The position numbers and the translations under genes were made by a program. Positions 34,005-42,678 of a DNA stretch of 64,000 nucleotides are shown here, piece by piece. How positions within the stretch are numbered: the first letter of the stretch is position 1; the number at the start of each line of letters is the position of its first letter. The notes beneath the pieces are model-generated. The model saw only the letters and a list, made by a program, of their open reading frames with translations. It did no database searches and was not told the DNA's origin. Source of the stretch: a bacterium D16-76. Its GTDB lineage: Bacteria > Bacillota > Clostridia > Oscillospirales > Acutalibacteraceae. Location of the stretch: positions 85,611-149,610 of the forward strand of contig QZEE01000005.1 in NCBI GenBank assembly GCA_009917445.1, in the 5' to 3' direction.

Positions 34005-34796
34005 TCAACCCCGGCGCAGCTTTGACTTTAGGATATTATACCAGGATTTGGGGGAAAAATCAATCTTCAACTGGTTCGTATCCCCTTCTTTTTCCATGCG
34101 CACCGCCGGGTCCTTAAACTCTTTCAGGCGCTGGGCGTAGGCCCGCTTCACGGCGTCTTCATAGGCCAGGGGGGCGTCTTTGGCGCCCATGCTGTCCAGC
34201 AGCCAGCGGGTAAAGGGCGGGTTCATCACCAGCAGGGGGCCGATAAGGTAGGTGCCGATAAAATTGTTCTGGCGTATGCCCTCCAGGGGGGTATCACGGT
34301 TAAGGCCTATGCCACGCTGCGCTTTGGCAAAATAGTTTTGGGAGTTGTCACCGTAAGCCATGGTGAACTGGGATTTGCAGCCTAAAACCTCCATGCCCTG
34401 GAAGCCCCCCAGGAAATTGGAGTTGTGGCGGTGGAGGTAGTTGCGCTTGGCGGTAAGGCTGAACAGGCCCAGGCCGGGGATTTTCCGGCCGTTGTCCTCG
34501 ATTTCTTGAAAAAGGGTCTCCACGGCGTTGCCGGTGAAGAGGAAATGGGCGCCGCCGGCTATGAGCCCGGCCAGCTGCTCTTTATAGGGCATAAGGCGCT
34601 GGATGGCTTTCTCCTGGGCGGGCTCGGACATGGGGCCCATGTAGATCAGGTCTATGGGCTCTGTCAGGAACCGGGGGGCGCTGTTCATGGGGGTCTCGAT
34701 AAATTCGGCTTGGGGCAGGCAGGCTTTCAGGTACAGGATGTTGCCCATGTCGCCGAAAAGGTTGGCGTATTCGGGGTATAAAATCTCGATCTTCAT
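34005..34796 (-). CDS. gatD: GatD-like class I amidotransferase with altered active site
   Basis: 263 residues matching the GatD partner of MurT by length, N-terminus (YPEYANLFGDMGNI), C-terminal GTYLxGPLLxxNPxxxxWLL motif and gene position. GatD normally releases ammonia from glutamine through a Cys in a GICGGYQ-like elbow and a His in TYLHGP. Here the elbow reads FLFTGNA (T88 where Cys is expected) and the other motif reads TYLIGP (I185 for His). It ends the murT-gatD pair, 1 bp after murT. It looks intact otherwise, so a scaffold or altered chemistry is inferred. Confidence 0.85.
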   Translation of the reverse strand: MKIEILYPEYANLFGDMGNILYLKACLPQAEFIETPMNSAPRFLTEPIDLIYMGPMSEPAQEKAIQRLMPYKEQLAGLIAGGAHFLFTGNAVETLFQEIEDNGRKIPGLGLFSLTAKRNYLHRHNSNFLGGFQGMEVLGCKSQFTMAYGDNSQNYFAKAQRGIGLNRDTPLEGIRQNNFIGTYLIGPLLVMNPPFTRWLLDSMGAKDAPLAYEDAVKRAYAQRLKEFKDPAVRMEKEGDTNQLKIDFSPKSWYNILKSKLRRG

Positions 34797-34797
34797 G

Positions 34798-36177
34798 TTA
34801 GCAGGCCTCCTTCCCGTTTATGCGCTTCACAAGCTCGTCCCGGGCCCGGCGGGCGTCCGGCACGGTAAACACGGCGTGGAGGATATAGACCTTGTCCACG
34901 TTGTCCAGGTCCACCAGGGCGGCGGCTTCCTCGGGCTGGGGGGCGGCGTGGACCCGGGAGGGCTCCATGCCCGCCAGGAGGGCCCGGACCTGGTAGTCGT
35001 AGCACCGGTTGCCCGTGGGGATCAGCTGCTTGACGCAATCGTTCCGGAGGAATTCATAGTCCACCTCGTAAAGCCAGCCGATGTTCTCGGAGGAATGGGC
35101 CTGGTCGTGGCTGTCGTAATTTAGCAGGATGATGGCTGCCCGGCCCCCCTGGCGGGTGATGAAGTCAAACACCCGGGAGCTGGCAATGGGGCTTTGGCCT
35201 TTTGCCAGGCAGAAAATGACCTCCTTATCCCCCACCTTTTCCACGTCGTAGCGGGAACGGGCCAGCTGTGCCCCCTGCAGCGCGCCGGCCACCTGCTGGT
35301 AAGACAGGCCCCGGTCCCGCAGGAAGGCTACGGCGGTAACGGTGTTGTACAGGTCGGTAATGTTGGCGCCGGGCAGGCGGTAGGCTTCTTCCCCATGCGG
35401 GGTCCGCAGGGTGAATTCCATGGCGTCCATATCCACGGCGGTGCAGTCGTATGCAATGGGATGGGTGCCCCAGCCGCACTGGGGGCAATGGGCCCGGCCG
35501 ATATGGTTGTAGCGGAGGAAATCGTAGGAAAGGGGGGTGTCGCACTCTGGGCAGCAGACAATATCCCGCACCAGGTTGGGCCGGGATCCGCTGTCCCGGG
35601 GCAGCTGGCTTATGCCAAAACACACCCGCTGGCTGCCGGGGGCCAGGTGGCTGGCAATCAGGTCGTCGCCGTTTACCACCAGCTTGGCGCCTTGCCACAG
35701 GTTCTCGTTGATGAGCTTTACAATGAAATCCACGTTGGCGTTGCGGTCCAGGGCGTCCCGGCAGAGGTTGGTGCACAGGAAGGTGCTGGGCTTGATGTAG
35801 GGCAGGATCAGGGGGGCGGAACGCTCGTCAAACTCAAAGATGGCCAGGTCGTGCTTGGGGCGGCCGAAAAAGGTGCTGCCCGCAATCAGGGTAGAGGCAA
35901 GACCCGTGTTGACATTGGCCCCGCCCCGGTTGCACAGGTAGTCTACACCGTTTGCCGTCAGGATGTCTTCGATCAGGTTGGCCACGGTGGTTTTGCCGTT
36001 GGTGCCGGCCACCAGCACCACTTCTTTGGGCAGGGGCATGCGGCCCAGGAAATCCGGGCACAGGATGATGGCCCAGGAGCCCGGCATGGAGGTGCCCTTG
36101 CGGCCGATGAGCTTTAGGACAAGGGCTGTGCATTTGGCAAAGAAAAGGGCAAAATAAAAGCGGAAGTTGCGCTTCAA
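34798..36177 (-). CDS. murT: MurT-type Mur ligase (lipid II isoglutaminyl synthase subunit)
   Basis: 459 residues. In other Gram-positives MurT uses ATP to amidate the D-Glu of lipid II with ammonia from GatD. P-loop VAGTNGKTT (residues 56-64), a Cys4 zinc ribbon (C209, C212, C231, C234) inserted in the central domain, and the DUF1727 C-terminal region. A TTG at 36177 with GGAGG at 8 nt is the best start; no ATG lies nearby. The DUF1727 loop (LLNYDSHDQAHSSENIGWLY) seems divergent from the usual DNxADGxDxSW pattern. Confidence 0.9.
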   Translation of the reverse strand: MKRNFRFYFALFFAKCTALVLKLIGRKGTSMPGSWAIILCPDFLGRMPLPKEVVLVAGTNGKTTVANLIEDILTANGVDYLCNRGGANVNTGLASTLIAGSTFFGRPKHDLAIFEFDERSAPLILPYIKPSTFLCTNLCRDALDRNANVDFIVKLINENLWQGAKLVVNGDDLIASHLAPGSQRVCFGISQLPRDSGSRPNLVRDIVCCPECDTPLSYDFLRYNHIGRAHCPQCGWGTHPIAYDCTAVDMDAMEFTLRTPHGEEAYRLPGANITDLYNTVTAVAFLRDRGLSYQQVAGALQGAQLARSRYDVEKVGDKEVIFCLAKGQSPIASSRVFDFITRQGGRAAIILLNYDSHDQAHSSENIGWLYEVDYEFLRNDCVKQLIPTGNRCYDYQVRALLAGMEPSRVHAAPQPEEAAALVDLDNVDKVYILHAVFTVPDARRARDELVKRINGKEAC

Positions 36178-36461
36178 GGCGATAGCCTCCTTTTGTTTTC
36201 TACTGGAAAGTATTGTACACGATTGCGGGGGCTTAGTCAAGGATTTGCGGCGGGTGGGGAGACCCGGGGCGCTGTGCGCCCCGCGGGGGAAAGGGCGGGA
36301 TCGGGGGGCTGGGCTTTCCGGGTACACTTTTTTAAGAAAAGAGAATATAGGATTCTTTTTTTCCGGCGCAGCCGCAAGGCTCTAAACTTTAGCGGGAACC
36401 CAGCTTTTCCGCAGGGTTCAGGAGTAAAAAAGCAGGTTGGATTTAAAATAATTATCAGAAT
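36178..36461. other. Intergenic region upstream of murT
   Basis: GGCGCTGTGCGCC and similar palindromes, then AT-rich DNA. Promoter of murT is expected here but no near-consensus pair stood out. Confidence 0.35.
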
Positions 36462-36478
36462 GGTGAATATACTTCACC
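36462..36478. promoter_or_regulatory. Palindromic operator candidate
   Basis: GGTGAA-tatac-TTCACC, a perfect 6+5+6 inverted repeat upstream of the XRE regulator; TATAAT at 36528-36533 lies downstream. Likely an autoregulatory site. Confidence 0.5.
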
Positions 36479-36647
36479 TATAACTTGAAATATAAGAAAA
36501 CTGCTGGCTTTTTCTTTGGGGATGGGCTATAATCTATTTCATTCCCAGACAAACAGCCATTGATTTAGCAAATAGGATGCGGGGCATACTTAAAGAAGTG
36601 CAAGCTGGAACAGTGGGGCCTGGATGGAAAGGGAGCGCAGCAGCGGT

Positions 36648-37073
36648 ATGGGAAAGAAAAACGGACAGGACCCGGCTTTGGGTGGACCTGGCATGTTTGC
36701 CACAGCTCTCCGCAAATACCGTATCCTGGCGGGGTATTCCCAGCGGGAAGTCGCGACGATTTTGCGCATGAGCCGTTCTACGTATACGTACTACGAAACC
36801 GGCCGCACAGCGCCGGACCCCGATACCTTGAACCGCATTGCCAAAATATTTGGCATACCTATGGAGTTCTTTTTTGATGTAGAGACCCTTTCTACCCTGT
36901 CGGATTCCCTGCCCGCGAAAAAGCGGCCGTTCCAGAAAAAGTACCCTAACCCCAGCCATATTGGGGAATTGACGACAGAAGAAAAGCTGATTATTGCTTA
37001 CCTGCGGGATAAGGGCTTGTCTGCGGAGGCGGTGTTCCATGCCCTGCGCAAGCGTTTTGACAGTTTGCCGTGA
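36648..37073 (+). CDS. XRE family transcriptional regulator
   Basis: 141 residues. HTH_3: LRKYRILAGYSQREVATILR and SRSTYTYYETGRTAPDP, then a C-terminal domain with TTEEKLIIAYLRDKGLS. Start uncertain: ATG 36648 has GGGAG about 11 nt upstream; 36624 and 36693 are alternatives. Just upstream of tRNA-Arg and the island, but its composition is host-like. Confidence 0.8.
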   Translation: MGKKNGQDPALGGPGMFATALRKYRILAGYSQREVATILRMSRSTYTYYETGRTAPDPDTLNRIAKIFGIPMEFFFDVETLSTLSDSLPAKKRPFQKKYPNPSHIGELTTEEKLIIAYLRDKGLSAEAVFHALRKRFDSLP

Positions 37074-37190
37074 CAGACTTTTTTTGCCCTTTGCGGCAGA
37101 TTTCGACACGGTTTGCGGTCTTTGCAGGGTAAAATAAAGATGGCCGCAAGGGGGGGCGCTGTTTGGGCCCTGCTTGATGGACATATATAT

Positions 37191-37267
37191 GCGCTTGTAG
37201 CTCAGTTGGATAGAGTATCAGACTCCGACTCTGAGGGCCGCTGGTTCGAATCCAGTCAAGCGCGCCA
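37191..37267 (+). tRNA. tRNA-Arg (anticodon CCG)
   Basis: 77 nt including encoded CCA. Acceptor GCGCTTG/CAAGCGC, D-stem GCTC/GAGT, anticodon stem TCAGA/TCTGA with loop CTCCGAC (anticodon CCG), T-arm GCTGG-TTCGAAT-CCAGT, discriminator G. Marks the left border of the foreign island; integrase remnants lie downstream. Confidence 0.96.
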
Positions 37268-37270
37268 GAG

Positions 37271-37308
37271 AGCGGAAAAGTTCAGTGTGAACTTTTCCGC
37301 TTTTTTCA
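37271..37308 (+). terminator. Rho-independent terminator of the tRNA gene
   Basis: AGCGGAAAAGTTC-agt-GTGAACTTTTCCGCTTTTTT, a strong stem with a T-run. Confidence 0.9.
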
Positions 37309-37331
37309 AATTATCTGGCATGAGGTGTGCT

Positions 37332-37961
37332 ATGAAAAATATAATTATTGTCGGGCCGTCCAGGGCCGGGAAGACAACTTTGGCAAAACGACTCCACGAA
37401 AAGTTCAATTATTTTGTCATCAGCCTTGATAAGCTGGTCGCTACATTCCAAGCGGCCTATCCCCAGCTTGACATCCGGCTCAACTGGAATAGGGATAAGA
37501 CAACGGAAAATATAGCGCCGTTTATTGGGCATTTCCTGGGGCTATTTTCCTCAGATGACGGAATCAAAGATGACTTGAACCTCCGCGCACATCATGTTGA
37601 AGGGAATCATTTTGTGCTGGAAGGCGGGTATTTTGATTTTGAAAAAATCACCTCTATCCTGAAAGAATATGGAGTGAATGAATTGAAAGACCGCTTTATT
37701 TTGATCGGATTAGTGCAGGGCCAAAAGACGGTTGATGAGTATGTAAGCGACTTCAAAAAGTACGATACAGAAGACGACTGGACATATAATTTGAGTGAGG
37801 ACGAATTGACAGATTATGTTACACGAGACGCTATTCCATTTAACCGGGTTATGATGGATTATCTGGCAAAATATAGATTCACAATTTACGATACATCGTC
37901 AGATCGAGAGCGTGTTTTTGATAAGATTATTGAAGATATCATGATTGCTAATAAGAGTTGA
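37332..37961 (+). CDS. P-loop NTPase, small kinase-like
   Basis: 209 residues with Walker A GPSRAGKTT at residues 7-15 and an adenylate-kinase-like layout. Lower GC and different codon use than the host genes, directly after tRNA-Arg, suggest acquisition with the island. ATG 37332 follows TGAGGTG. Substrate unknown. Confidence 0.72.
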   Translation: MKNIIIVGPSRAGKTTLAKRLHEKFNYFVISLDKLVATFQAAYPQLDIRLNWNRDKTTENIAPFIGHFLGLFSSDDGIKDDLNLRAHHVEGNHFVLEGGYFDFEKITSILKEYGVNELKDRFILIGLVQGQKTVDEYVSDFKKYDTEDDWTYNLSEDELTDYVTRDAIPFNRVMMDYLAKYRFTIYDTSSDRERVFDKIIEDIMIANKS

Positions 37962-37965
37962 TTTC

Positions 37966-38391
37966 ATGAAAATCGATAAATTATCCTACCACTTAGGCGC
38001 TGCCGATTGCTTTTGCGAGATGGTTCGGGCTGGGGTGAAGAGTATTGCGTTGTCACATCCTTGCGATACCGAAGAGGAGCGCAACAGCTTTCTGCCGGAG
38101 TTCGATAGGCTGTGCAAAAAGTATGGCGTTCGTTACTATGCGGAGGATGAGGCACTTTTAACCGACCTCTTTTCCCTGTCGCTGAATCAGGGCAAGTTCA
38201 ACGTGATTTTTTATCAGGATGAATCGGCCTTGCAGGAGTATCTTGACTTGAAGGCAGAGAAAGAAAAGGCTATCTCTACTGGTACTTATGCAGAGTGCCG
38301 CGAAAATATTGCCCATCAATATGGCAAGCTGCTCTCGTACACTGACGAAGGCATCCAGCGACTACTGGATGCCAACACAGAGAAAGAGTAA
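37966..38391 (+). CDS. Hypothetical protein
   Basis: 141 residues, starting MKIDKLSYHLGAADCFCEMV at ATG 37966, 4 bp after the kinase-like gene. Mixed alpha/beta composition, several Cys, a C-terminal helix rich in Lys/Glu. No family recognised. Operon partner of the P-loop gene. Confidence 0.6.
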   Translation: MKIDKLSYHLGAADCFCEMVRAGVKSIALSHPCDTEEERNSFLPEFDRLCKKYGVRYYAEDEALLTDLFSLSLNQGKFNVIFYQDESALQEYLDLKAEKEKAISTGTYAECRENIAHQYGKLLSYTDEGIQRLLDANTEKE

Positions 38392-38427
38392 GCCCTCTTT
38401 ACGAGGACTTGAACTCTTTTTCTTCTG

Positions 38428-38545
38428 TCAGATGTCCAGGCTCTCCTGCAAAACCGCGCTGGCTGCTTTCTTCTTGTCATCGAAGGCGTGGGTGTAGATG
38501 TCCAGCGTAGTGGACACCTGAGAGTGTCCGAGTAAATCAGACACG
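38428..38545 (-). pseudogene. C-terminal fragment of a tyrosine integrase
   Basis: Minus-strand SDLLGHSQVSTTLDIYTHAF followed by about 17 residues to a stop. LGHSQVSTT-x-x-YTH holds the last catalytic His and Tyr of phage-type integrases. Everything before that is missing; the matching N-terminal part lies at 48429-48620 on the same strand. Its 3' end points at tRNA-Arg, as expected for an integrase next to its attachment site. Confidence 0.8.
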
Positions 38546-38593
38546 TAGCTACATCGGCCCCGCCTGCAATCATATGAAACGGCCCCAGAAAGG

Positions 38594-39408
38594 GTGATCT
38601 GCGTGTACCAGTGCTGCATTGAGATCATGGCGGCGCTGGGGTTGGAGGACCATGTCATCGCCTCTTATAACCTGGACAATGAGGTGAAGGATGAGTGGAA
38701 GCCGGCCTTTGAGAAGATGCACTATGACGATTCCGTGTTCGCCCCGGATAAGGAGACCGTCACCATGCTGGAGCCGGACATGATTTTCTCCTGGGACTCC
38801 TACTTTGGCGAGAAAACCTGGGGGACGTGTACGGCTGGAATGAAAAGGGTGTGGCCACCTACATCGCCAGCAACAGCGGCGCTGTGCCGGAGCGCACCCT
38901 GGAGAACGAGTACAGCGACATCCTCAACATCGGCAGGATCTTCGGTGTGGAGGATAAAGCCCAGGCCCTGGTGGATGAAATCAAGGCTCAGGTGGCGGAT
39001 ACCCTGAAAAAGGCCGAGGGCCATGACCCGGTGCGGGTGGCCGTGGTGGAGCCCCTGGGCGGGGACATTACCAATTATGCCGCCAACTCCCTGGCTGGGG
39101 ACATGGTAAAGGCACTGGGCGGCGAACTGGTAAAGCCCGAGGGCAGCGAGATGGGCAAGGAGGACCTGGTAGCCTTTGACCCGGATGTGATTTTTGTAGT
39201 GTACATGGCCTATTCCGGGGATGACCCGGAAACTGTGAAACAGCAGCAATTGGCGGTGATACAGGATGACCCCGCCTTAGCAAGCCTGTCCGCCGTAAAG
39301 AACGGCCGGGTGCACCTTATCATGCTGGGGGATATGTACGCCAGCGGCCCCCGCACCGGGGATGGCATCGCGGTGCTGGCCAAGGGCATGTACCCGGACC
39401 TAGGTTAA
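38594..39408 (+). pseudogene. ABC transporter substrate-binding protein (Fe/B12 type), frameshifted
   Basis: Two frames make one protein. The first part, through EKMHYDDSVFAPDKETV and MIFSWDSYFGEKT, shifts near 38815-38825 (a G run) into YGWNEKGVATYIASNS, which continues to AKGMYPDLG at 39408. The fold is PF01497 periplasmic binding protein. The signal peptide and N-terminal lobe are also missing, cut at the integrase remnant. No permease or ATPase is present. Confidence 0.8.
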
Positions 39409-39421
39409 AAGCATGAAGGGA

Positions 39422-39524
39422 TATTATTTCTGAAAGAAATAATAGGAAAAGATAGCCGTGTATTCCCCCGCCCTGTGGGCGGGAGAATACACCCAATTTT
39501 CTACTATTGTGTGCAGAAGTAATA
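39422..39524 (+). repeat. 103-bp foldback repeat, left copy
   Basis: Runs TATTATTTCTG... to ...CAGAAGTAATA with a central palindrome GTGTATTCCCCCGCCC/GGGCGGGAGAATACAC. The right copy at 47948-48050 is its reverse complement with about three mismatches. Ends are themselves imperfect inverted repeats, so each copy resembles a small palindromic transposable unit. Confidence 0.88.
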
Positions 39525-39578
39525 ATCAGTGGTTCCTTTACTGCCCACGCTTCAAAACCCTGCGGACTATCTTTCCCC

Positions 39579-41288
39579 TCACCCCTCTATAAACACCGCC
39601 GTCTCATATCCCCCCAAGCTCCCGGAGAACACTTTCCCTGTTATCCTATCCAACCTCCCCCGCAGCTCCGGCAGGGAAACCATTCCCTCCCCGGCGTGGA
39701 AAATGAGAATGGCGCCTCGGACGCCCAGCCTCCGCTCCAGTATCATCAGACCATCTCTATCCTCTGAGCGAACAAGCTCTCCCTCTGTCAGGATGGGCTC
39801 CTGACGGCGCAGCCGTATGAGCTGCCGGTACCATGCCAGGGTCTCCCGGTCCTGTCTCTTCTCGTCCCAAAGCATTCCCCGGCGGCAGTCCGGGTCGCCG
39901 GCGCCGTTCATTCCCACCTCGTCGCCGTAGTAGATCATGGGCATTCCCGGCAGAAGGAGCTGAATCGCCGCCGCAAGGCGCTGTTTTCTGGGATCCTCCC
40001 CCGCAGCGTGAAGGAAACGGGCCGTGTCATGGGTGTCGATGAAGTTCCACAGGTAGCCCTCCAGCTCCCGGTGCAGGTTTCCCCTGAGAAACCCCATATC
40101 ATCCAAAAACTCCCCGGGGGTCTGGGTCCCGCCGGCGATCAGGCCCTGGATGCCCCTCAGGAACGGGTAGTTCATGACGCTGTCCCATTCGTCCCCCTCC
40201 AGGAAATCCCCGGCATAGTGCCAGATCTCCCCCACGATCAGCGCCTCCGGCTTCACCGCCTTGACCTCCCGTCGGAACCGTTTCCAGAAGGCGTGGCTGA
40301 TCTCGTCCGCCACGTCCAGCCGCCAGCCGTCGATATCGCACTCCCTTATCCAATAAGTGGCCACATCAATAACAAAATCCGCCGTCTCCGGGTTCTGCAG
40401 GTTCAGCTTCGGCATCCCGCCTGCATAGCTGAAAGTCTTATAGCTGGGCCGCTCTCCCCGCCTTGCGGTAAGAGGGAAGCTCTTTACATAGTACCAGTTC
40501 TGATATTTGGATCTGGATCCCTTCTGCTTTAAGTCCCGAAAGGCAAAGAACCGGGTGGAGGTGTGGTTGAACACGCCGTCCAATATCACATACATTCCCC
40601 GGTCATGGGCCTTGCGGACCAGCTCTTTCAGGTCTTCCTTGCTGCCAAAGGAGGGGTCGATGGCGTAATAGTCATCCGTATCGTACTTATGACTGGACCG
40701 GGAACGGAACACCGGTGTCATATACAGGATATCCACCCCCAGCTCCTGCAGATAGTCCAGCCGGTCGATAATGCCGCGCAGGGAGCCCTGCAAATCGGCG
40801 GTATGGCTGATGGGGGCCTGATACCATACCTTTTCCGGAACCTCCTTATCCGTGGCGAACCGGGAAGGGAAAATCTGGTAGACCACCTTGTTTTTTGCCC
40901 AGCCAGGCAGGATAAAGCGTTCCTCCTCCCGGAGCGTCTGGGGACAGTCAAACATCTGCCCCACATCCTCTATGGGGCGCTCACAAAAGCCGTGGTCCCC
41001 ATAGTACAGCACTTGGCCCGATGCGTCCTCAACCTCAAAGAAATATCGGAGACAGACCATGTCGATGGTGATGACCGTCTCGTAATAGTCCCGGTACCTG
41101 TCCCGGCAAGCCAGCGCCATGTCATGTGTCTGCCGGGAAAGCCCGCCGGGAAGATACTTCTCCTTCGTGTGCAGGCGGACCTTGGTAATATCCCCCCGCT
41201 TTGTCTCCAACCGGACCAGAAAACGCCCTTTCTCCAAGGCATAGCAGTAATTCCTGTTTTCAAAGTGTCTGACCGCCGCAAGTTCCAT
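39579..41288 (-). CDS. GH13 alpha-glycosidase (neopullulanase/cyclomaltodextrinase type)
   Basis: 569 residues. An N-terminal CBM34-like domain (1-130) precedes the barrel with VFNHTS, GWRLDVADE (nucleophile Asp), GEIWH (acid/base Glu) and FIDTHDTAR (third Asp). No signal peptide, so it acts on imported maltodextrins or cyclodextrins. Divergent from an AraC regulator across 120 bp, and thus probably under its control. The stop lies 55 bp from the left 103-bp repeat. Confidence 0.94.
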   Translation of the reverse strand: MELAAVRHFENRNYCYALEKGRFLVRLETKRGDITKVRLHTKEKYLPGGLSRQTHDMALACRDRYRDYYETVITIDMVCLRYFFEVEDASGQVLYYGDHGFCERPIEDVGQMFDCPQTLREEERFILPGWAKNKVVYQIFPSRFATDKEVPEKVWYQAPISHTADLQGSLRGIIDRLDYLQELGVDILYMTPVFRSRSSHKYDTDDYYAIDPSFGSKEDLKELVRKAHDRGMYVILDGVFNHTSTRFFAFRDLKQKGSRSKYQNWYYVKSFPLTARRGERPSYKTFSYAGGMPKLNLQNPETADFVIDVATYWIRECDIDGWRLDVADEISHAFWKRFRREVKAVKPEALIVGEIWHYAGDFLEGDEWDSVMNYPFLRGIQGLIAGGTQTPGEFLDDMGFLRGNLHRELEGYLWNFIDTHDTARFLHAAGEDPRKQRLAAAIQLLLPGMPMIYYGDEVGMNGAGDPDCRRGMLWDEKRQDRETLAWYRQLIRLRRQEPILTEGELVRSEDRDGLMILERRLGVRGAILIFHAGEGMVSLPELRGRLDRITGKVFSGSLGGYETAVFIEG

Positions 41289-41325
41289 GCTGCCACTCCC
41301 CTATACTCAAAATTTATGCTTTCTC

Positions 41326-41354
41326 TTGCATTGTACTCTTATTTATAGTAGAAT
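41326..41354 (+). promoter_or_regulatory. Promoter of the AraC-type gene
   Basis: TTGCAT (41326-41331), 17-bp spacer, TAGAAT (41349-41354), in the divergent GH13/araC gap. Confidence 0.6.
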
Positions 41355-41408
41355 TCTTGCAGTATCTTCCTGCGTTTTTAACACAATTCTATTTTAGAGG
41401 GATATCCT

Positions 41409-42290
41409 ATGGACAAACCGGACCTTCATGAGATAAAAATACACGGGAGCCCCGCCTTCCCATTCAGCATCTACCACGGCCGCATTCCGGAGTGGATCCC
41501 CTCTTTCCCCCTGCACTGGCATGAGAGCTTCGAGCTGATCTACTGCGGTAGGGGCAGCCTGCGCGCCACGGTGTGGGGGACGGCCTACACTCTCTGTGCC
41601 GGGGATATGCTGGTGATCTTGCCCCAAGCGGTCCATTCCATCGAACCGGCGGGCTCGGCGAAAGGGGAGTATTTCAACATCATCTTTGCGCCATCCCTCT
41701 TTCAGGGCCCAGAGGGGGACCCCTGCTATGATAAATACGTCCTCCCATTTGTCAGCGGGCAGTGGGCTATGGACTGCTTTCACCCGGCAGGCTCCGATTT
41801 CAGCCGGGCGGTCGCTTCATGCGTTCGGTCCCTGATACGCCATCGGGAAGAAAGTGGCTCCACCTATGAGCTGATGGTGAAGTCACGCCTGTTTCAACTC
41901 CTATACGTGATGGTCCAGCACAGTGCCCCCGCCGAGAGCAGCGAGCGGAGCCGGCTTGCCTGCAGCCGCCTGAAAAGGGCCCTCTACTACGTTCGGAACT
42001 GCTACGACCGGGAAGTGACCGTCCGTGAAGCGGCAAGCCGCTGCGGCTTCTCCGAGAGCTACTTTATGAAGCTTTTCAAGGACTTTACGGGCATGAGCTT
42101 CAATGCCTACCTGGTGGACTACCGTCTGGAGCTGGCTGCGAAGCAGCTGTCGGAGACAGGCTACCGGGTCATCGACGTGGCGGAGAACTGCGGCTTTCAC
42201 AATCACTCGTATTTTACCCGGGCCTTTCGAGAGAAATATCAGATGACGCCAACGGAGTATAGGAAAGCCGCTTGCATGGGTAGAGAATAG
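41409..42290 (+). CDS. AraC family regulator with cupin sensor domain
   Basis: 293 residues. The N-terminal AraC-binding cupin (FPLHWHESFELIYCGRGS, PQAVHSI) precedes two C-terminal HTHs: VREAASRCGFSESYFMKLFK and VIDVAENCGFHNHSYFTRAF. Expected to respond to a sugar and control the divergent GH13 gene. Confidence 0.93.
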   Translation: MDKPDLHEIKIHGSPAFPFSIYHGRIPEWIPSFPLHWHESFELIYCGRGSLRATVWGTAYTLCAGDMLVILPQAVHSIEPAGSAKGEYFNIIFAPSLFQGPEGDPCYDKYVLPFVSGQWAMDCFHPAGSDFSRAVASCVRSLIRHREESGSTYELMVKSRLFQLLYVMVQHSAPAESSERSRLACSRLKRALYYVRNCYDREVTVREAASRCGFSESYFMKLFKDFTGMSFNAYLVDYRLELAAKQLSETGYRVIDVAENCGFHNHSYFTRAFREKYQMTPTEYRKAACMGRE

Positions 42291-42337
42291 GTGAGCTCTT
42301 TCCCAGATATCCTATGGAAATGGTCAGAGAGTATATA

Positions 42338-42500
42338 AGAGCCTATCCCAAAATAAACCACACACAGTTTGCTTGCATATTTTACGCTATAGCACATAGC
42401 TTTCGCTTGCCAATCGACAGATTGCCTGCACTCAATCTATGCACTCCAGCGTAAAATCTGACGGCGCAACCTGCGCACGTCTTATTTCGGAATAGACTCT
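42338..42500. mobile_element. 163-bp MITE
   Basis: Ends AGAGCCTATCCCAAAATAA and (reversed right end) AGAGTCTATTCCGAAATAA are inverted repeats with four mismatches, flanked by TAA on both sides. Non-coding. The left end matches the terminus of the IS5-type remnant near 48431, a plausible source of transposase. Confidence 0.8.
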
Positions 42501-42510
42501 AAAGAAAAAA

Positions 42511-42532
42511 CCGGGAGCGCTCCCGGCTTTTC
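42511..42532 (+). terminator. Terminator-like hairpin
   Basis: CCGGGAGC-GCTCCCGG followed by CTTTTCC. Ends transcription from the AraC side. Confidence 0.7.
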
Positions 42533-42537
42533 CTCTA

Positions 42538-42639
42538 ATGAATTATTTTATAGGCTATTTTTACTTCTTGAAGGCGTTTAAAAGCAAAACCGGTATGACA
42601 TCCTCTCAGTACCAGGAGGCCTATCCCGATACCTATTAA
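42538..42639 (+). pseudogene. C-terminal remnant of a second AraC regulator
   Basis: The frame reads IGYFYFLKAFKSKTGM then TSSQYQEAYPDTY and a stop, the end of an AraC DNA-binding domain (usual GYFYFxxxFKxxTGMTPxxYR). All upstream sequence is absent. Suggests that the sugar and peptide halves of the cargo were joined from two sources. Confidence 0.75.
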
Positions 42640-42678
42640 CCGGCAGGAAAGCACCCTGTCTCCCAGACGGACAGGCCC

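Noticed and set aside
37113..37330. Coding frame extending upstream of the P-loop protein
   Set aside because: It runs through tRNA-Arg and its terminator; the ATG at 37332 is the true start.
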